Below, piece after piece: positions 1-6,890 of a stretch of 33,546 nt of DNA (positions are counted from its first letter, which is position 1; every line of letters starts with the position of its first letter). Below the pieces are notes generated by a model. That model searched no databases and was not told the origin of the DNA. It saw only the letters and a list, made by a program, of their open reading frames with translations. A program made the position numbers and the translations under genes. Location: NCBI GenBank assembly GCA_964497585.1, contig CAZCDS010000071.1, positions 1-33,546 on the forward strand, read 5' to 3'. Source of the DNA: CAZCDS01 sp964497585. Its GTDB lineage: Bacteria; Desulfobacterota; Desulfomonilia; Desulfomonilales; Desulfomonilaceae.

Positions 1-104
1 TCGACTACCTGTCTCCCCATGATCACCCTCCATGGGAGAGAACAATATCACACTAACTTAGGGAACGAAACACTAGGAACGAGGAAAAGACGAACGAACA
101 CGCT

Positions 105-443
105 TCAACGCCCGCCTTCGTCGGGGCGGTTTTGAAAACCCGCCGCTACTGACGTACGAATAACCTCGTACAAGCCCGGATAGTGCGGAAAGACATTATT
201 ATACGGTTCCGTCAGGTTCTTGAATTCCTCGGAATTGATAACGGCCTCGAAATGCTCGGCAGATTGCCACTCAGCGACGTTGATGAGGTGGAAGCGTGCC
301 CACGGCACAATGGCTCTGTGTAACCGCGTGGAAATGAACCCCGGCTGCCTTCTCATGAAATCCGCCGCTCTTTCCCAGAAGGCCAATGCTTCCTCTTGCT
401 TATCCTCGGGAACCTCGAACGGATTAATAAGTATTACAGACAT
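105..443 (-). CDS. ABM-fold (antibiotic biosynthesis monooxygenase-like) protein
   Basis: A 112-residue single-domain protein of the ABM ferredoxin-like alpha/beta barrel family, to which heme-degrading IsdG/HmoA-type and quinol monooxygenases also belong. The sequence shows the typical order: an N-terminal strand (SVILINPFEVP), a helix with KQEEALAFWERAADFMRRQPGF, then the strand pair with HLINVAEWQSAEHFEAV. The conserved W of the EW-x-S-xx-xF pattern is present. Length fits one ABM domain, which normally dimerises. The ATG is preceded by GGGAGGTC at good spacing. It stands alone and is transcribed away from rplM. The substrate cannot be told from sequence; heme, quinone and polyketide substrates all occur in the family. 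Family call is firm, function is not. Confidence 0.85.
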   Translation of the reverse strand: MSVILINPFEVPEDKQEEALAFWERAADFMRRQPGFISTRLHRAIVPWARFHLINVAEWQSAEHFEAVINSEEFKNLTEPYNNVFPHYPGLYEVIRTSVAAGFQNRPDEGGR

Positions 444-461
444 CTTTGACCTCCCTAATAT

Positions 462-476
462 CTAATCCGGAATTAG
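462..476. promoter_or_regulatory. small palindrome upstream of the ABM gene
   Basis: CTAAT and ATTAG arms of 5 bp flank a CCGGA centre, 19 bp upstream of the ABM start codon. The position would suit a repressor site overlapping the promoter or the 5' end of the transcript. No regulator gene is adjacent, so this is only a candidate. Confidence 0.25.
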
Positions 477-795
477 GCTGCGGTCTTGCCATCTTGGGAA
501 TTTTTGGACCCTTGGGGGCAGAGAGGTCCCCCGCTAACCCTACAATGGTCTCTGCGCAGTGTCCCGTCGGACCTGACCCAGGCAAAACGGTCGTCACGTT
601 GACGAAAACGCCCCTTTTTTCCGTTTTCTGAGCGTACCTCACCCTTCGTCACTCCCTTGACCAGTATTTTCACCGCGCTCGTCTCTCGAACACAGCCTGG
701 TAGTACCGGGCCAAAGGACAAGCCGACGCCACATGCACATACCACCTCCGACGGTGATACGCGACTTTCGCTCCAACCCCGATCCGTCATTAACC

Positions 796-824
796 TTGAC
801 AGAGCCCCTGGCAGGTGGTAAATA
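796..824 (+). promoter_or_regulatory. sigma70-type promoter of rplM-rpsI
   Basis: A perfect -35 hexamer TTGACA (796-801), a 17-bp spacer and a weaker -10 TAAATA (819-824). Transcription would start near 831, leaving a short leader of about 24 nt before the rplM ATG. That is too short for a long ribosomal-protein autoregulatory leader. Confidence 0.55.
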
Positions 825-854
825 ACAAGGTTTACACGTCGCGAGAGGTGACCC

Positions 855-1283
855 ATGGGAACGTGGACCCCGAAAAAAGGGGATGTGAAGAGAAAATGGT
901 TCGTTATTGACGCCAAGGATAAGGTCCTGGGGCGAATCGCCGCGGAAACCGCGCGAATCCTGAGGGGGAAGCACAAACCGGAATTCGCTCCCCACGTGGA
1001 TACCGGGGACTTCGTCATTATTGTCAATGCCTCCAAGGTGCGTCTTACGGGCAGGAAGCTTCAGCAGAAAATGTACTATCGGCACAGCAACTACCCCGGC
1101 GGACTCAAATCGACCAGGGCGGACAGGATGCTGAGCACCAAGCCCGAGATGCTCTTCAAATTGGCCGTCAGAGGGATGCTGCCGAGAAATTCTCTTGGCC
1201 GCGCGCAACTCAGCAAGCTCAAGGTCTACGCAGGTGACACTCATCCACACGAGGCGCAGATGCCGGAAGTGTACCAGTTCTGA
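855..1283 (+). CDS. rplM: 50S ribosomal protein L13
   Basis: Full-length L13, 142 residues, an early-assembly 23S rRNA-binding protein of the large subunit. Recognisable segments are the N-terminal RKWFVIDAKDKVLGRIA block, the GDFVIIVNASKVRLTGRK block, and the C-terminal VRGMLPRNSLGR stretch followed by the LKVYAGDTHPHEAQ signature. The ATG follows an AGAGGTGA ribosome binding site. It is the first gene of the conserved rplM-rpsI pair, 11 bp upstream of rpsI, with its own promoter about 30 bp upstream. Confidence 0.99.
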   Translation: MGTWTPKKGDVKRKWFVIDAKDKVLGRIAAETARILRGKHKPEFAPHVDTGDFVIIVNASKVRLTGRKLQQKMYYRHSNYPGGLKSTRADRMLSTKPEMLFKLAVRGMLPRNSLGRAQLSKLKVYAGDTHPHEAQMPEVYQF

Positions 1284-1297
1284 ACATTGAGGAAATG

Positions 1298-1690
1298 ATG
1301 AGCGACGATCAGTTTTACGCAACAGGAAAACGGAAGAACGCGATAGCCAGGGTTTGGCTCAAGCCCGGAACCGGGAAGATCGTAGTCAATGACCGGCCTG
1401 TGGACGAATACTTCCGACGCCAGACCTCACGTATGGTCATCATGCAGCCCTTCGAGCTGACTCAAACCGTCGGCCGCTTCGACACCTTTGCCCGTGTTCA
1501 CGGGGGCGGTCTGTCCGGCCAGGCGGGCGCGGTGAAGCACGGGATCAGCAAGGCCCTGCTCGGAGTCGATACCGCGAATCGGTCCACACTGAAGTCTGCA
1601 GGATTTCTCACCCGTGACGCCCGAGTCAAAGAGCGGAAGAAATACGGCAAGCGCGGAGCACGGGCCAGCTTCCAGTTTTCCAAGCGCTAA
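1298..1690 (+). CDS. rpsI: 30S ribosomal protein S9
   Basis: Full-length S9, about 130 residues. The N-terminal ATGKRKNAIARVWLKPG block, the GGGLSGQAGAVKHGISKALL centre and the basic C-terminal tail ending FSKR are diagnostic. The tail reaches the P-site tRNA in the ribosome. Two adjacent ATG codons occur (1295 and 1298). The GAGGA at 1289-1293 is only 1 nt from the first but 4 nt from the second, so 1298 is the better start. The gene is co-transcribed with rplM and is followed by a strong hairpin at 1741-1768. Confidence 0.98.
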   Translation: MSDDQFYATGKRKNAIARVWLKPGTGKIVVNDRPVDEYFRRQTSRMVIMQPFELTQTVGRFDTFARVHGGGLSGQAGAVKHGISKALLGVDTANRSTLKSAGFLTRDARVKERKKYGKRGARASFQFSKR

Positions 1691-1740
1691 TCAGACAGCT
1701 CGAACCGATTCGGCAATGAATCAGTACCATGGGGCGGAGA

Positions 1741-1768
1741 CACTGACCACGCGTCGGCGTGGTCAGTG
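1741..1768. terminator. 12-bp perfect hairpin between rpsI and the sirtuin gene
   Basis: CACTGACCACGC and GCGTGGTCAGTG form a perfect 12-bp stem with a GTCG tetraloop. It lies between two convergent genes, where a bidirectional terminator is expected. There is no T-tract on either strand, so it may need another factor or may be an extragenic palindrome. Its CACTG...CAGTG ends recall the palindromes at 11.4, 18.7 and 32.4 kb. Confidence 0.5.
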
Positions 1769-1892
1769 GCCCCCAAGGTTCTCGACCGAACGCACGTCCG
1801 AGGTGTTTGACGGCCGCTCTCCCCGCCAAACTCTTTCCTTTACAATAGACCGCTTTCCGCAGTCTTTCGCTTCTCAAGAGGGATTGGACGCC

Positions 1893-2669
1893 TCACGCCG
1901 ACAGTTTGCGGTACTCCGTCATGACGGCCTCCATGGTGGGTCCGGCCTTCCCGATAAGAATTTCATCCATGATCGAGTCGTAGGGGGTGTCTGAAAGGTT
2001 CACCAGGATCAGCCGCGCTCCTCCCCGCTTGGCCTCTATCGGCAGGAGATTCGCCGGCTGAACCACAAGCGATGATCCTATCGTTATGAAGAGGTCGCAG
2101 TTTCGGGCGTGCCGGAAGGATTCCTCCAAGACATCCTGGGGGAGAGACTGCCCAAACGCTATCGTGGCACACTTGAGCGGCCCCCCGCAATGCTCGCAGT
2201 ACGCAACGTCAATGCCCTCCCGGTCCATCTTCTCGGTGATCTCCTCCCTCGGCCACCGCGCGTGGCAGTTCAGGCAGGTGACCTCCATGACGGTTCCGTG
2301 GAGTTCGTACACCTTCTCCGGTGAACTGCCCGCCTTCTGGTGGAGTCTGTCGATGTTCTGCGTAATGAGCGCCAACATGCGACCTTCCTTCTCTATATCG
2401 ACGACCGCTCTGTGAGCCGCGTTGGGCATCGCATCCTTCATGACGGGGTACCTGGCCCGATCGTACTCCCAATAGAGTTTACGGTACTTCTCGCTGGCAA
2501 CGAATTTCTGATAGGTCAGTTCCCGGGGATCGTACTTGGACCATATTCCACCGGGTGACCGGAAATCGGGGATGCCCGACTCCGTGGAGATTCCCGCGCC
2601 CGAGAAGACCACGATCCCGCGCGATTCATGAATCATGCTGGCTGCCCGTCGGATTTTCTCGCCGTTCAT
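1893..2669 (-). CDS. cobB: NAD-dependent protein deacylase (sirtuin, CobB/Sir2 family)
   Basis: A 258-residue sirtuin, which uses NAD+ to remove acyl groups from lysines and yields nicotinamide and O-acyl-ADP-ribose. The NAD-binding GAGIS-x4-PDFRS motif is at residues 24-37, TQNIDRLH at 103-110 and the catalytic His at 124 (ELHGT). The zinc cysteines are C132, C135, C158 and C161. A GSSLVVQPA segment closes the Rossmann fold near residue 200. The length is that of a bare catalytic core with no extensions. GGGAGAT lies 8 nt before the ATG. Acyl-CoA synthetases are common sirtuin targets; one is encoded far away at 30.4-32.2 kb, but that link is only a possibility. Gene symbol by family. Confidence 0.95.
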   Translation of the reverse strand: MNGEKIRRAASMIHESRGIVVFSGAGISTESGIPDFRSPGGIWSKYDPRELTYQKFVASEKYRKLYWEYDRARYPVMKDAMPNAAHRAVVDIEKEGRMLALITQNIDRLHQKAGSSPEKVYELHGTVMEVTCLNCHARWPREEITEKMDREGIDVAYCEHCGGPLKCATIAFGQSLPQDVLEESFRHARNCDLFITIGSSLVVQPANLLPIEAKRGGARLILVNLSDTPYDSIMDEILIGKAGPTMEAVMTEYRKLSA

Positions 2670-2746
2670 GTCCGATCTCCCTGCGTATGTTTCCTCTGCG
2701 GGTTCGTCGTCAAAGACCCGGTATCTCGCCTGTCAGGACCACTCCT

Positions 2747-3106
2747 TCAGCGGGGGAGCTTCGCGCGCTGCTTGGCCCTCTTCTTAATTTCACGGGCAAG
2801 GTCCTTCTTTCGCGGGCGGATTTTGCACCCGGCTTTCCTCATCTCCCTTTTCAGATCGATGATTTTGTCGAGCATCTCCGTGAGTCGGTCAAAGGTGACC
2901 TCCGAGCTCTGCCCGATATCCTGTGTGTCCCGGGTATCTTGAGTCGGCCCGATATCCTGTTCCTGCCCGGTGGCGTACAGGTGATACTCGAGCCGGAGCT
3001 CGGATAGCTCTTTGGTCATCTTCCAGCAGGGCCTTGCCACGACAGCCGCCTGCAAGGCAAGGACGGCTGCCAGCGCAGGTCCGACGATTCTCAGCAGTTC
3101 ATTCAT
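2747..3106 (-). CDS. small membrane-anchored coiled-coil protein, unknown function
   Basis: Not recognised. From the ATG at 3106 it is 119 residues. An N-terminal hydrophobic segment (about residues 4-27) should anchor it in the membrane. A polar stretch containing a near-repeat (QDIG...TQDT...TQDIG) follows, then a helical, heptad-like segment (FDRLTEMLDKIIDLKREM) and a very basic tail ending RAKLPR. The frame stays open upstream to a GTG at 3244, but that extension is arginine- and proline-rich and adds no credible domain, so I prefer 3106 even though its ribosome binding site (GGTGA) is weak. It lies on the same strand as the sirtuin and ogt genes. Confidence 0.5.
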   Translation of the reverse strand: MNELLRIVGPALAAVLALQAAVVARPCWKMTKELSELRLEYHLYATGQEQDIGPTQDTRDTQDIGQSSEVTFDRLTEMLDKIIDLKREMRKAGCKIRPRKKDLAREIKKRAKQRAKLPR

Positions 3107-3286
3107 AGCTGCGTCACCGATCTCAAAACCCGTCGGATACTCCAGGATCGCTCGTCTTGGCTCAACAACGCTTCCTCGCGGCCGGCCGGGCTTGCTCCCG
3201 CGCGGCATTTCGCGGAGAACCGCATAGCGTCTCATGAGACGCACAGGTTTGTCCCGGTGAACTGCTGCCTGCTCGCCGCGGCCGAG

Positions 3287-3760
3287 TCATTCAACGCCTT
3301 CGAGGTTCAGCAGATATTTCTTGATGTGAACCCCCGAACCGTACCCCCCGAGGCTGCCGTCAGACTTGATGACTCGATGACAGGGAATGATAATGGGGAT
3401 GCTATTGCTTCCGTTTGCGTTTCCGACCGCCCGGGCGCTTCCCGGTCGACCCATCGCCTCAGCAACCTGTCCATAGGAGCGAGTCTCGCCGTATGGGATG
3501 GTTGTGAGTTGTTCCCATACTTCCCGTTGAAAATCGGTGCCTTGAGGAGGATCAAGGGGGACCGAGAAGGTCATGGATTCTCCAGCGAAGTATCTGTCGA
3601 GTTCTTTCACGAGCTTCTGCATGATGGGATTGTCGGGCAGGGTTTGACGAACTTTGGGCTTCGGGATGAATGAGACTGACCTCACCCCGCGATCGGACAC
3701 GACCAATTCCAGCCACCCGACAGGGGAATCGTAATGGTGGACATTTCCGGCATCTTTCAT
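3287..3760 (-). CDS. ogt: methylated-DNA--[protein]-cysteine S-methyltransferase
   Basis: Suicide DNA repair protein that moves the alkyl group from O6-alkylguanine or O4-alkylthymine to its own cysteine. From the ATG at 3760 it is 157 residues, the usual Ogt length without the Ada N-terminal domain. The acceptor motif IPCHRVI has Cys at residue 127. The DNA-reading helix-turn-helix lies around YGETRSYGQVAEAMG (residues 90-104), and the conserved SARAVGNANGSN asparagine hinge follows. The start is fixed by a near-perfect GGGAGGTGAG 3-10 nt upstream; the longer open frame to 3862 has no such support. It is transcribed divergently from the radical SAM gene. Confidence 0.95.
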   Translation of the reverse strand: MKDAGNVHHYDSPVGWLELVVSDRGVRSVSFIPKPKVRQTLPDNPIMQKLVKELDRYFAGESMTFSVPLDPPQGTDFQREVWEQLTTIPYGETRSYGQVAEAMGRPGSARAVGNANGSNSIPIIIPCHRVIKSDGSLGGYGSGVHIKKYLLNLEGVE

Positions 3761-3864
3761 GATCTCACCTCCCGCCCCGAGCCGAGTGGACTCGACTTGC
3801 TGGGGGCTATACCATATCATAGCATGAGCGAGGTGGGGCGACCATCGGAGGTATCGGCGCAACC

Positions 3865-4788
3865 GTGAGCAGAGGACCGATTCACAGCATCAAGCAGCTC
3901 TTGGGCTTTGCTCGGCCCTTCGCGGCATATCATCTTGGGGCGCGGATTCGTCCGGTTCTTGCCGGGTACAAGATCACCCATCGCTGCAATCTCATCTGTC
4001 TCCACTGCCCGTACTGGCGGCGATCCGGAAGGGAGCTGAACTTTTCTGGGGTTCTCGGGACCCTGGAAAAGTTGCGCACGATGGGCGTCCGTATCCTGAT
4101 CCTCGAAGGGGGAGAGCCCCTGCTCTGGCGCGACGGGGAGAGGACCATCAAGGATGTGGTGCAGGCCGCGCGGAGTCTTTTCCCTTCCGTCTGTCTCACC
4201 ACCAACGGAAGTATACCCTGGGGAGACCTACCGGTGGATCGGGTCTGGGTAAGCCTCGACGGACCCCCGGAGATCCATGACCGAATTCGGGGAAAAGGCG
4301 TGTTCGCGAGAGTCATGGACAACATCGACCGGCACCGGGACCGTCGAACCCTTGTGAGCACCACGTTCAACCGGCTCAATTTCCAGTCTGTCACAGAATT
4401 CTTCTCGATCCTCCGGGGTCGAGTTGACGGAGTGACCGTCCAGTTTCATTATCCATACGGAGAGCTTCCCGATCCTCTCTTCATTTCAGCCGAAGAGCGG
4501 GGCCCGGTTCTCGACGAGCTGATGCAACTGAAAGCCCAAGGATATCCGGTTGCGAACTCCTTTGCCAGCCTCACGGAGATGAAAAGCGAGCAATGGAGCT
4601 GTGAGGACAGACTCCTTGCCAACGCCGAGCCGGACGGATCGGTGTTTCACGGTTGCTACCTGAAAAACCGCGGGAAGTCGATCTGCTCGGTCTGCGGATT
4701 CACCGCGCACAACGAGATGTCCCTGGCATTCAAGGGCCGGTGGGAGTCAATTCTCACAGGACTGCGGATTTTCTTTGAGGGAAACTAA
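3865..4788 (+). CDS. radical SAM protein with C-terminal cysteine cluster
   Basis: A 307-residue radical SAM enzyme. The [4Fe-4S] motif is C-x3-C-x2-C at residues 41-48 (CNLICLHC), followed by the SAM-binding EGGEP motif (81-85) and a TTNGS strand. The C-terminal part has four further cysteines (C246, C264, C274, C277) in a spacing that recalls truncated SPASM or twitch domains binding an auxiliary cluster. The start is a GTG with GGAGG 13 nt upstream, rather far. Substrate and pathway are unknown; members of this broad group act in peptide modification and lipid or cofactor biosynthesis. It lies about 100 bp upstream of selC on the same strand. No precursor peptide gene is visible beside it. 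Confidence 0.85.
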   Translation: MSRGPIHSIKQLLGFARPFAAYHLGARIRPVLAGYKITHRCNLICLHCPYWRRSGRELNFSGVLGTLEKLRTMGVRILILEGGEPLLWRDGERTIKDVVQAARSLFPSVCLTTNGSIPWGDLPVDRVWVSLDGPPEIHDRIRGKGVFARVMDNIDRHRDRRTLVSTTFNRLNFQSVTEFFSILRGRVDGVTVQFHYPYGELPDPLFISAEERGPVLDELMQLKAQGYPVANSFASLTEMKSEQWSCEDRLLANAEPDGSVFHGCYLKNRGKSICSVCGFTAHNEMSLAFKGRWESILTGLRIFFEGN

Positions 4789-4855
4789 GCGATCTCTTGG
4801 AAAATGGTACGGGTAAGGTCTTTAAGCAGGGGTATTCCCTTGTGGGTGAAAACGG

Positions 4856-4861
4856 TATATA
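4856..4861 (+). promoter_or_regulatory. candidate -10 element of selC
   Basis: TATATA lies about 32 nt upstream of the mature selC 5' end. At 17-bp spacing the -35 region reads TATTCC, a poor match, so the promoter is tentative. The radical SAM gene could also read through into selC. Confidence 0.35.
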
Positions 4862-4893
4862 AAGGGACTTCGCCGGCCGTGTGCGGAGGTGTT

Positions 4894-4991
4894 GGAGGTG
4901 GAAGAGTTCTGGTGAGCTCCGCGGTCTTCAAAACCGTTAGCAGGGCGCTAGTCCCGTCCTGGGTGGGTTCGATTCCCATGCACCTCCGCCA
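4894..4991 (+). tRNA. selC: tRNA-Sec (anticodon UCA)
   Basis: Selenocysteine tRNA that reads in-frame UGA, with encoded CCA. The anticodon loop is CTTCAAA (4926-4932) with UCA at 4928-4930. It has the hallmarks of bacterial tRNA-Sec: a 6-bp D stem (GAGTTC/GAGCTC around a TGGT loop, 4904-4919), a long variable arm, a 5-bp T stem with TTCGATT loop, and an 8-nt acceptor strand GCACCTCC. The 5' acceptor strand GGAGGTGG (4894-4901) pairs at seven of eight positions. A second GGAGGTGT at 4885 would pair the eighth position by wobble but leaves too long a linker to the D stem. About 98 nt, close to the E. coli length. No selA, selB or selD and no obvious selenoprotein lies in the window. Confidence 0.95.
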
Positions 4992-5030
4992 GGTCTTGTC
5001 TTGCGCAGGGCATGCCGGAAAGCTCCCCAC

Positions 5031-5636
5031 CTACTCCTTGATCGAAGCCAGGTAATTGGAGATCAGGTGATCGAGGACCATGTGAATGTCCTCGACAGGG
5101 CCGTACTCGCCTTTTGCGGTCTCAACGTGGATAACGTACTGCGCGATCTCTTTCATCCTCCCCCCGTCGAATCCGACGATCGCCACCGGGATGCCCCCGT
5201 TGTCCCTGGCGTATTCGAGAGCCTTCACCGCGTTGGGTGAGTTGCCGCTGGCGGAGATCCCGACGACCACGTCGCCGGGACGCATCAGGTTCCTCAGTTG
5301 CCAGGAGAAGACGTTCTCGTACCCGATGTCGTTGGCCAGGCAGGTGAGGGAGGCGTTGTTCGAGGTGAGACTCAGCGCGCGGAAAGGAGCATGCCCCTCC
5401 GGCGAAGCCCCGAACCCCAGATCGTTGGCAAAGTGGCACGCGGTGGCAGCACTCCCGCCATTCCCGAGGAAATAGATCGCGCTCTGCTTCGATCGCGCCT
5501 CGATGAAGAGGTCTATAACCCGTCCGACCGCCTGACAGTTCAGCGTCCGGAGTACCGTGGTGAGATGCTCAACGTAAAGCTCAGCAAAATGCGACCCGGA
5601 ACGGGCTTCGGCTGTGATCTCCTTGATCCTTGACAT
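5031..5636 (-). CDS. gmhA: SIS-domain phosphosugar isomerase, GmhA/DiaA-like
   Basis: A 201-residue single SIS-domain protein. The phosphosugar-binding loop FLGNGGSAATACHFANDL is at residues 57-74 and the second SIS motif GISASGNSPN near residue 130, with the C-terminal EDIHMVLDHLI helix typical of the GmhA group. GmhA converts sedoheptulose 7-phosphate to D-glycero-manno-heptose 7-phosphate, the first step of LPS core heptose synthesis, usually as a cytosolic tetramer. DiaA, a DnaA-binding protein, is a close paralogue and cannot be excluded. No hldE or gmhB heptose gene is adjacent. Its ribosome binding site is weak (GGATGGAC). It is transcribed away from mtnP. Confidence 0.8.
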   Translation of the reverse strand: MSRIKEITAEARSGSHFAELYVEHLTTVLRTLNCQAVGRVIDLFIEARSKQSAIYFLGNGGSAATACHFANDLGFGASPEGHAPFRALSLTSNNASLTCLANDIGYENVFSWQLRNLMRPGDVVVGISASGNSPNAVKALEYARDNGGIPVAIVGFDGGRMKEIAQYVIHVETAKGEYGPVEDIHMVLDHLISNYLASIKE

Positions 5637-5802
5637 GGCTGTTCGTCCATCCTTTGGTACCGTTGCGGCCCCTCGCGCGCGGGACGTTGCTGATCGGCGT
5701 GGAAGGCCTGCGAATCTGCACTTTAGGCCAATTGTACACTACTTTCAAGGATGCCCGACCTGTCGAAGCAACCGGTCGTAAACCATCATGGATTAGTTTG
5801 TG

Positions 5803-5832
5803 TTGACAGGGTCCCTCAGCGCCACTTAATAT
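5803..5832 (+). promoter_or_regulatory. sigma70-type promoter of mtnP
   Basis: A perfect -35 TTGACA (5803-5808) and a strong -10 TAATAT (5827-5832) are separated by 18 bp. Transcription would start near 5839 and give a leader of about 160 nt, much longer than needed for a simple ribosome binding site. Confidence 0.6.
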
Positions 5833-5838
5833 CAAGGC

Positions 5839-5993
5839 TTTACGCCCTCCAGCAAGGAATTGGCGTAGATCACCCGCACGTCCATCAAGGAGCCCGCGGG
5901 GGAACTGCAGAAGCATCAGGCTGGACGACGATTGATTGATGAGCCCGGGGGGCTCCTCGGAAACGGTAATACGCTGAGCTGCCCCACAAGGAG
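5839..5993 (+). promoter_or_regulatory. long structured 5' leader of mtnP, possible switch
   Basis: Several helices can be drawn. TACGCC (5841-5846) pairs with GGCGTA (5862-5867), and CGTCCA (5879-5884) with TGGACG (5922-5927). The strand GGGCTCCT (5950-5957) can pair either with the distant AGGAGCCC (5888-5895, 8 bp) or locally, through its first six bases, with GAGCCC (5941-5946). These two pairings exclude each other, the arrangement expected of a regulatory RNA. The ribosome binding site AAGGAGG (5988-5994) follows. It does not match the SAM, SAH, cobalamin or purine riboswitch cores that I know. The gene it precedes handles a SAM by-product. Confidence 0.4.
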
Positions 5994-5999
5994 GTGGTT

Positions 6000-6785
6000 G
6001 TGGTCAAGATCGGTATGATCGGCGGGTCAGGCTTCGATGACCCGGATTTTCTCACTGATGTCAGGCGAGTGAAGAAAGGGACCCCCTTCGGCGGACTGTC
6101 CGCCGATCTGTTGATCGGAAAGGCCGGAGACGTCGAGGTGGTCTTACTGTCAAGGCATGGATCCGGACACAGGATTCCCCCCGCGCTTGTAAACTACCGA
6201 GCCCATCTGTGGGCCATGAAGGAGGAAGGTGTCACCCACATCATCGCGACGAGCGCGTGTGGATCACTCCGCGAGGAGATCGAGCCGGGACACCTCGTCT
6301 TTGCCGATCAGTTCATCGATCGGACGCGCAACCGCAAGAGTTCCTTTTACGAAGGCGATCAGGTGGTGCACATCGCGATGGCGGATCCTTTCTGTTCCCG
6401 GCTGAGGCAAATCCTCATCGATACCGCCACTGCCGATGGCATAACGCACCATCCCACAGGTACCATCGTCACCATCGAGGGACCCAGGTTCTCGACCCGG
6501 GCTGAGAGCAAGATGTTCCGCATGTGGGGAGGAGACGTTATCAATATGTCCACCGTGCCGGAAGTCGTGCTCGCACGGGAGGCCGGTATCTGCTACGCGC
6601 TCGCGGCCATGAGCACCGACTACGATGCGTGGCATGAAAGCGAGGAACCGGTTACCTGGGAAATGATCGCCACGACCATGAAAAAGAACGTTGACAACGT
6701 GAAAAAGATCTTCTTCCGGGCTCTTCCTCGGATAACCTACGAAACGTGTGAGTGCAGGACCGCCATTCAGAACGCTCTTGTATAA
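6000..6785 (+). CDS. mtnP: S-methyl-5'-thioadenosine phosphorylase
   Basis: Phosphorolysis of methylthioadenosine, the by-product of polyamine and quorum-signal synthesis, to adenine and 5-methylthioribose 1-phosphate. PNP/MTAP class-2 family, about 261 residues. Visible motifs are the N-terminal phosphate loop GMIGGSGF, LLSRHGSGH, TSACGSLREEI, the VTIEGPRFSTRAES block, NMSTVPEVVLAREAGI and STDYDAW with the two base-contacting Asp residues. A GTG at 5994 overlaps the AAGGAGG ribosome binding site, so the GTG at 6000 (spacing 5 nt) is the better start. Adenine deaminase follows 105 bp downstream, which fits removal of the adenine produced. Some relatives prefer methylthioinosine or guanosine, but SxxDYDAW-type residues favour adenosine substrates. 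Confidence 0.95.
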   Translation: MVKIGMIGGSGFDDPDFLTDVRRVKKGTPFGGLSADLLIGKAGDVEVVLLSRHGSGHRIPPALVNYRAHLWAMKEEGVTHIIATSACGSLREEIEPGHLVFADQFIDRTRNRKSSFYEGDQVVHIAMADPFCSRLRQILIDTATADGITHHPTGTIVTIEGPRFSTRAESKMFRMWGGDVINMSTVPEVVLAREAGICYALAAMSTDYDAWHESEEPVTWEMIATTMKKNVDNVKKIFFRALPRITYETCECRTAIQNALV

Positions 6786-6890
6786 TGGAAGCAATGGGCT
6801 GCAACCGGGCTTGTTGATGAAAACTCGTGCCCATGCTCTCTCAAAGGGGCAAGATTCACCCCCAAACCCAATCCAGAGGAGAAGAAATCA

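Larger units (their letters stand above)
444..854. other. divergent intergenic region ABM gene / rplM
   Basis: About 410 bp without a convincing gene. It carries the ABM leader with its small palindrome, an inverted repeat GAAAACG (604-610) / CGTTTTC (622-628) around a C4T6 stretch, and the rplM promoter at its right end. The ORFs that read through it are antisense extensions without ribosome binding sites. Confidence 0.6.

Noticed and set aside
5839..5993. Known SAM, SAH or cobalamin riboswitch before mtnP
   Set aside because: The characteristic cores of these classes are not visible, so only an unknown structured leader is reported.
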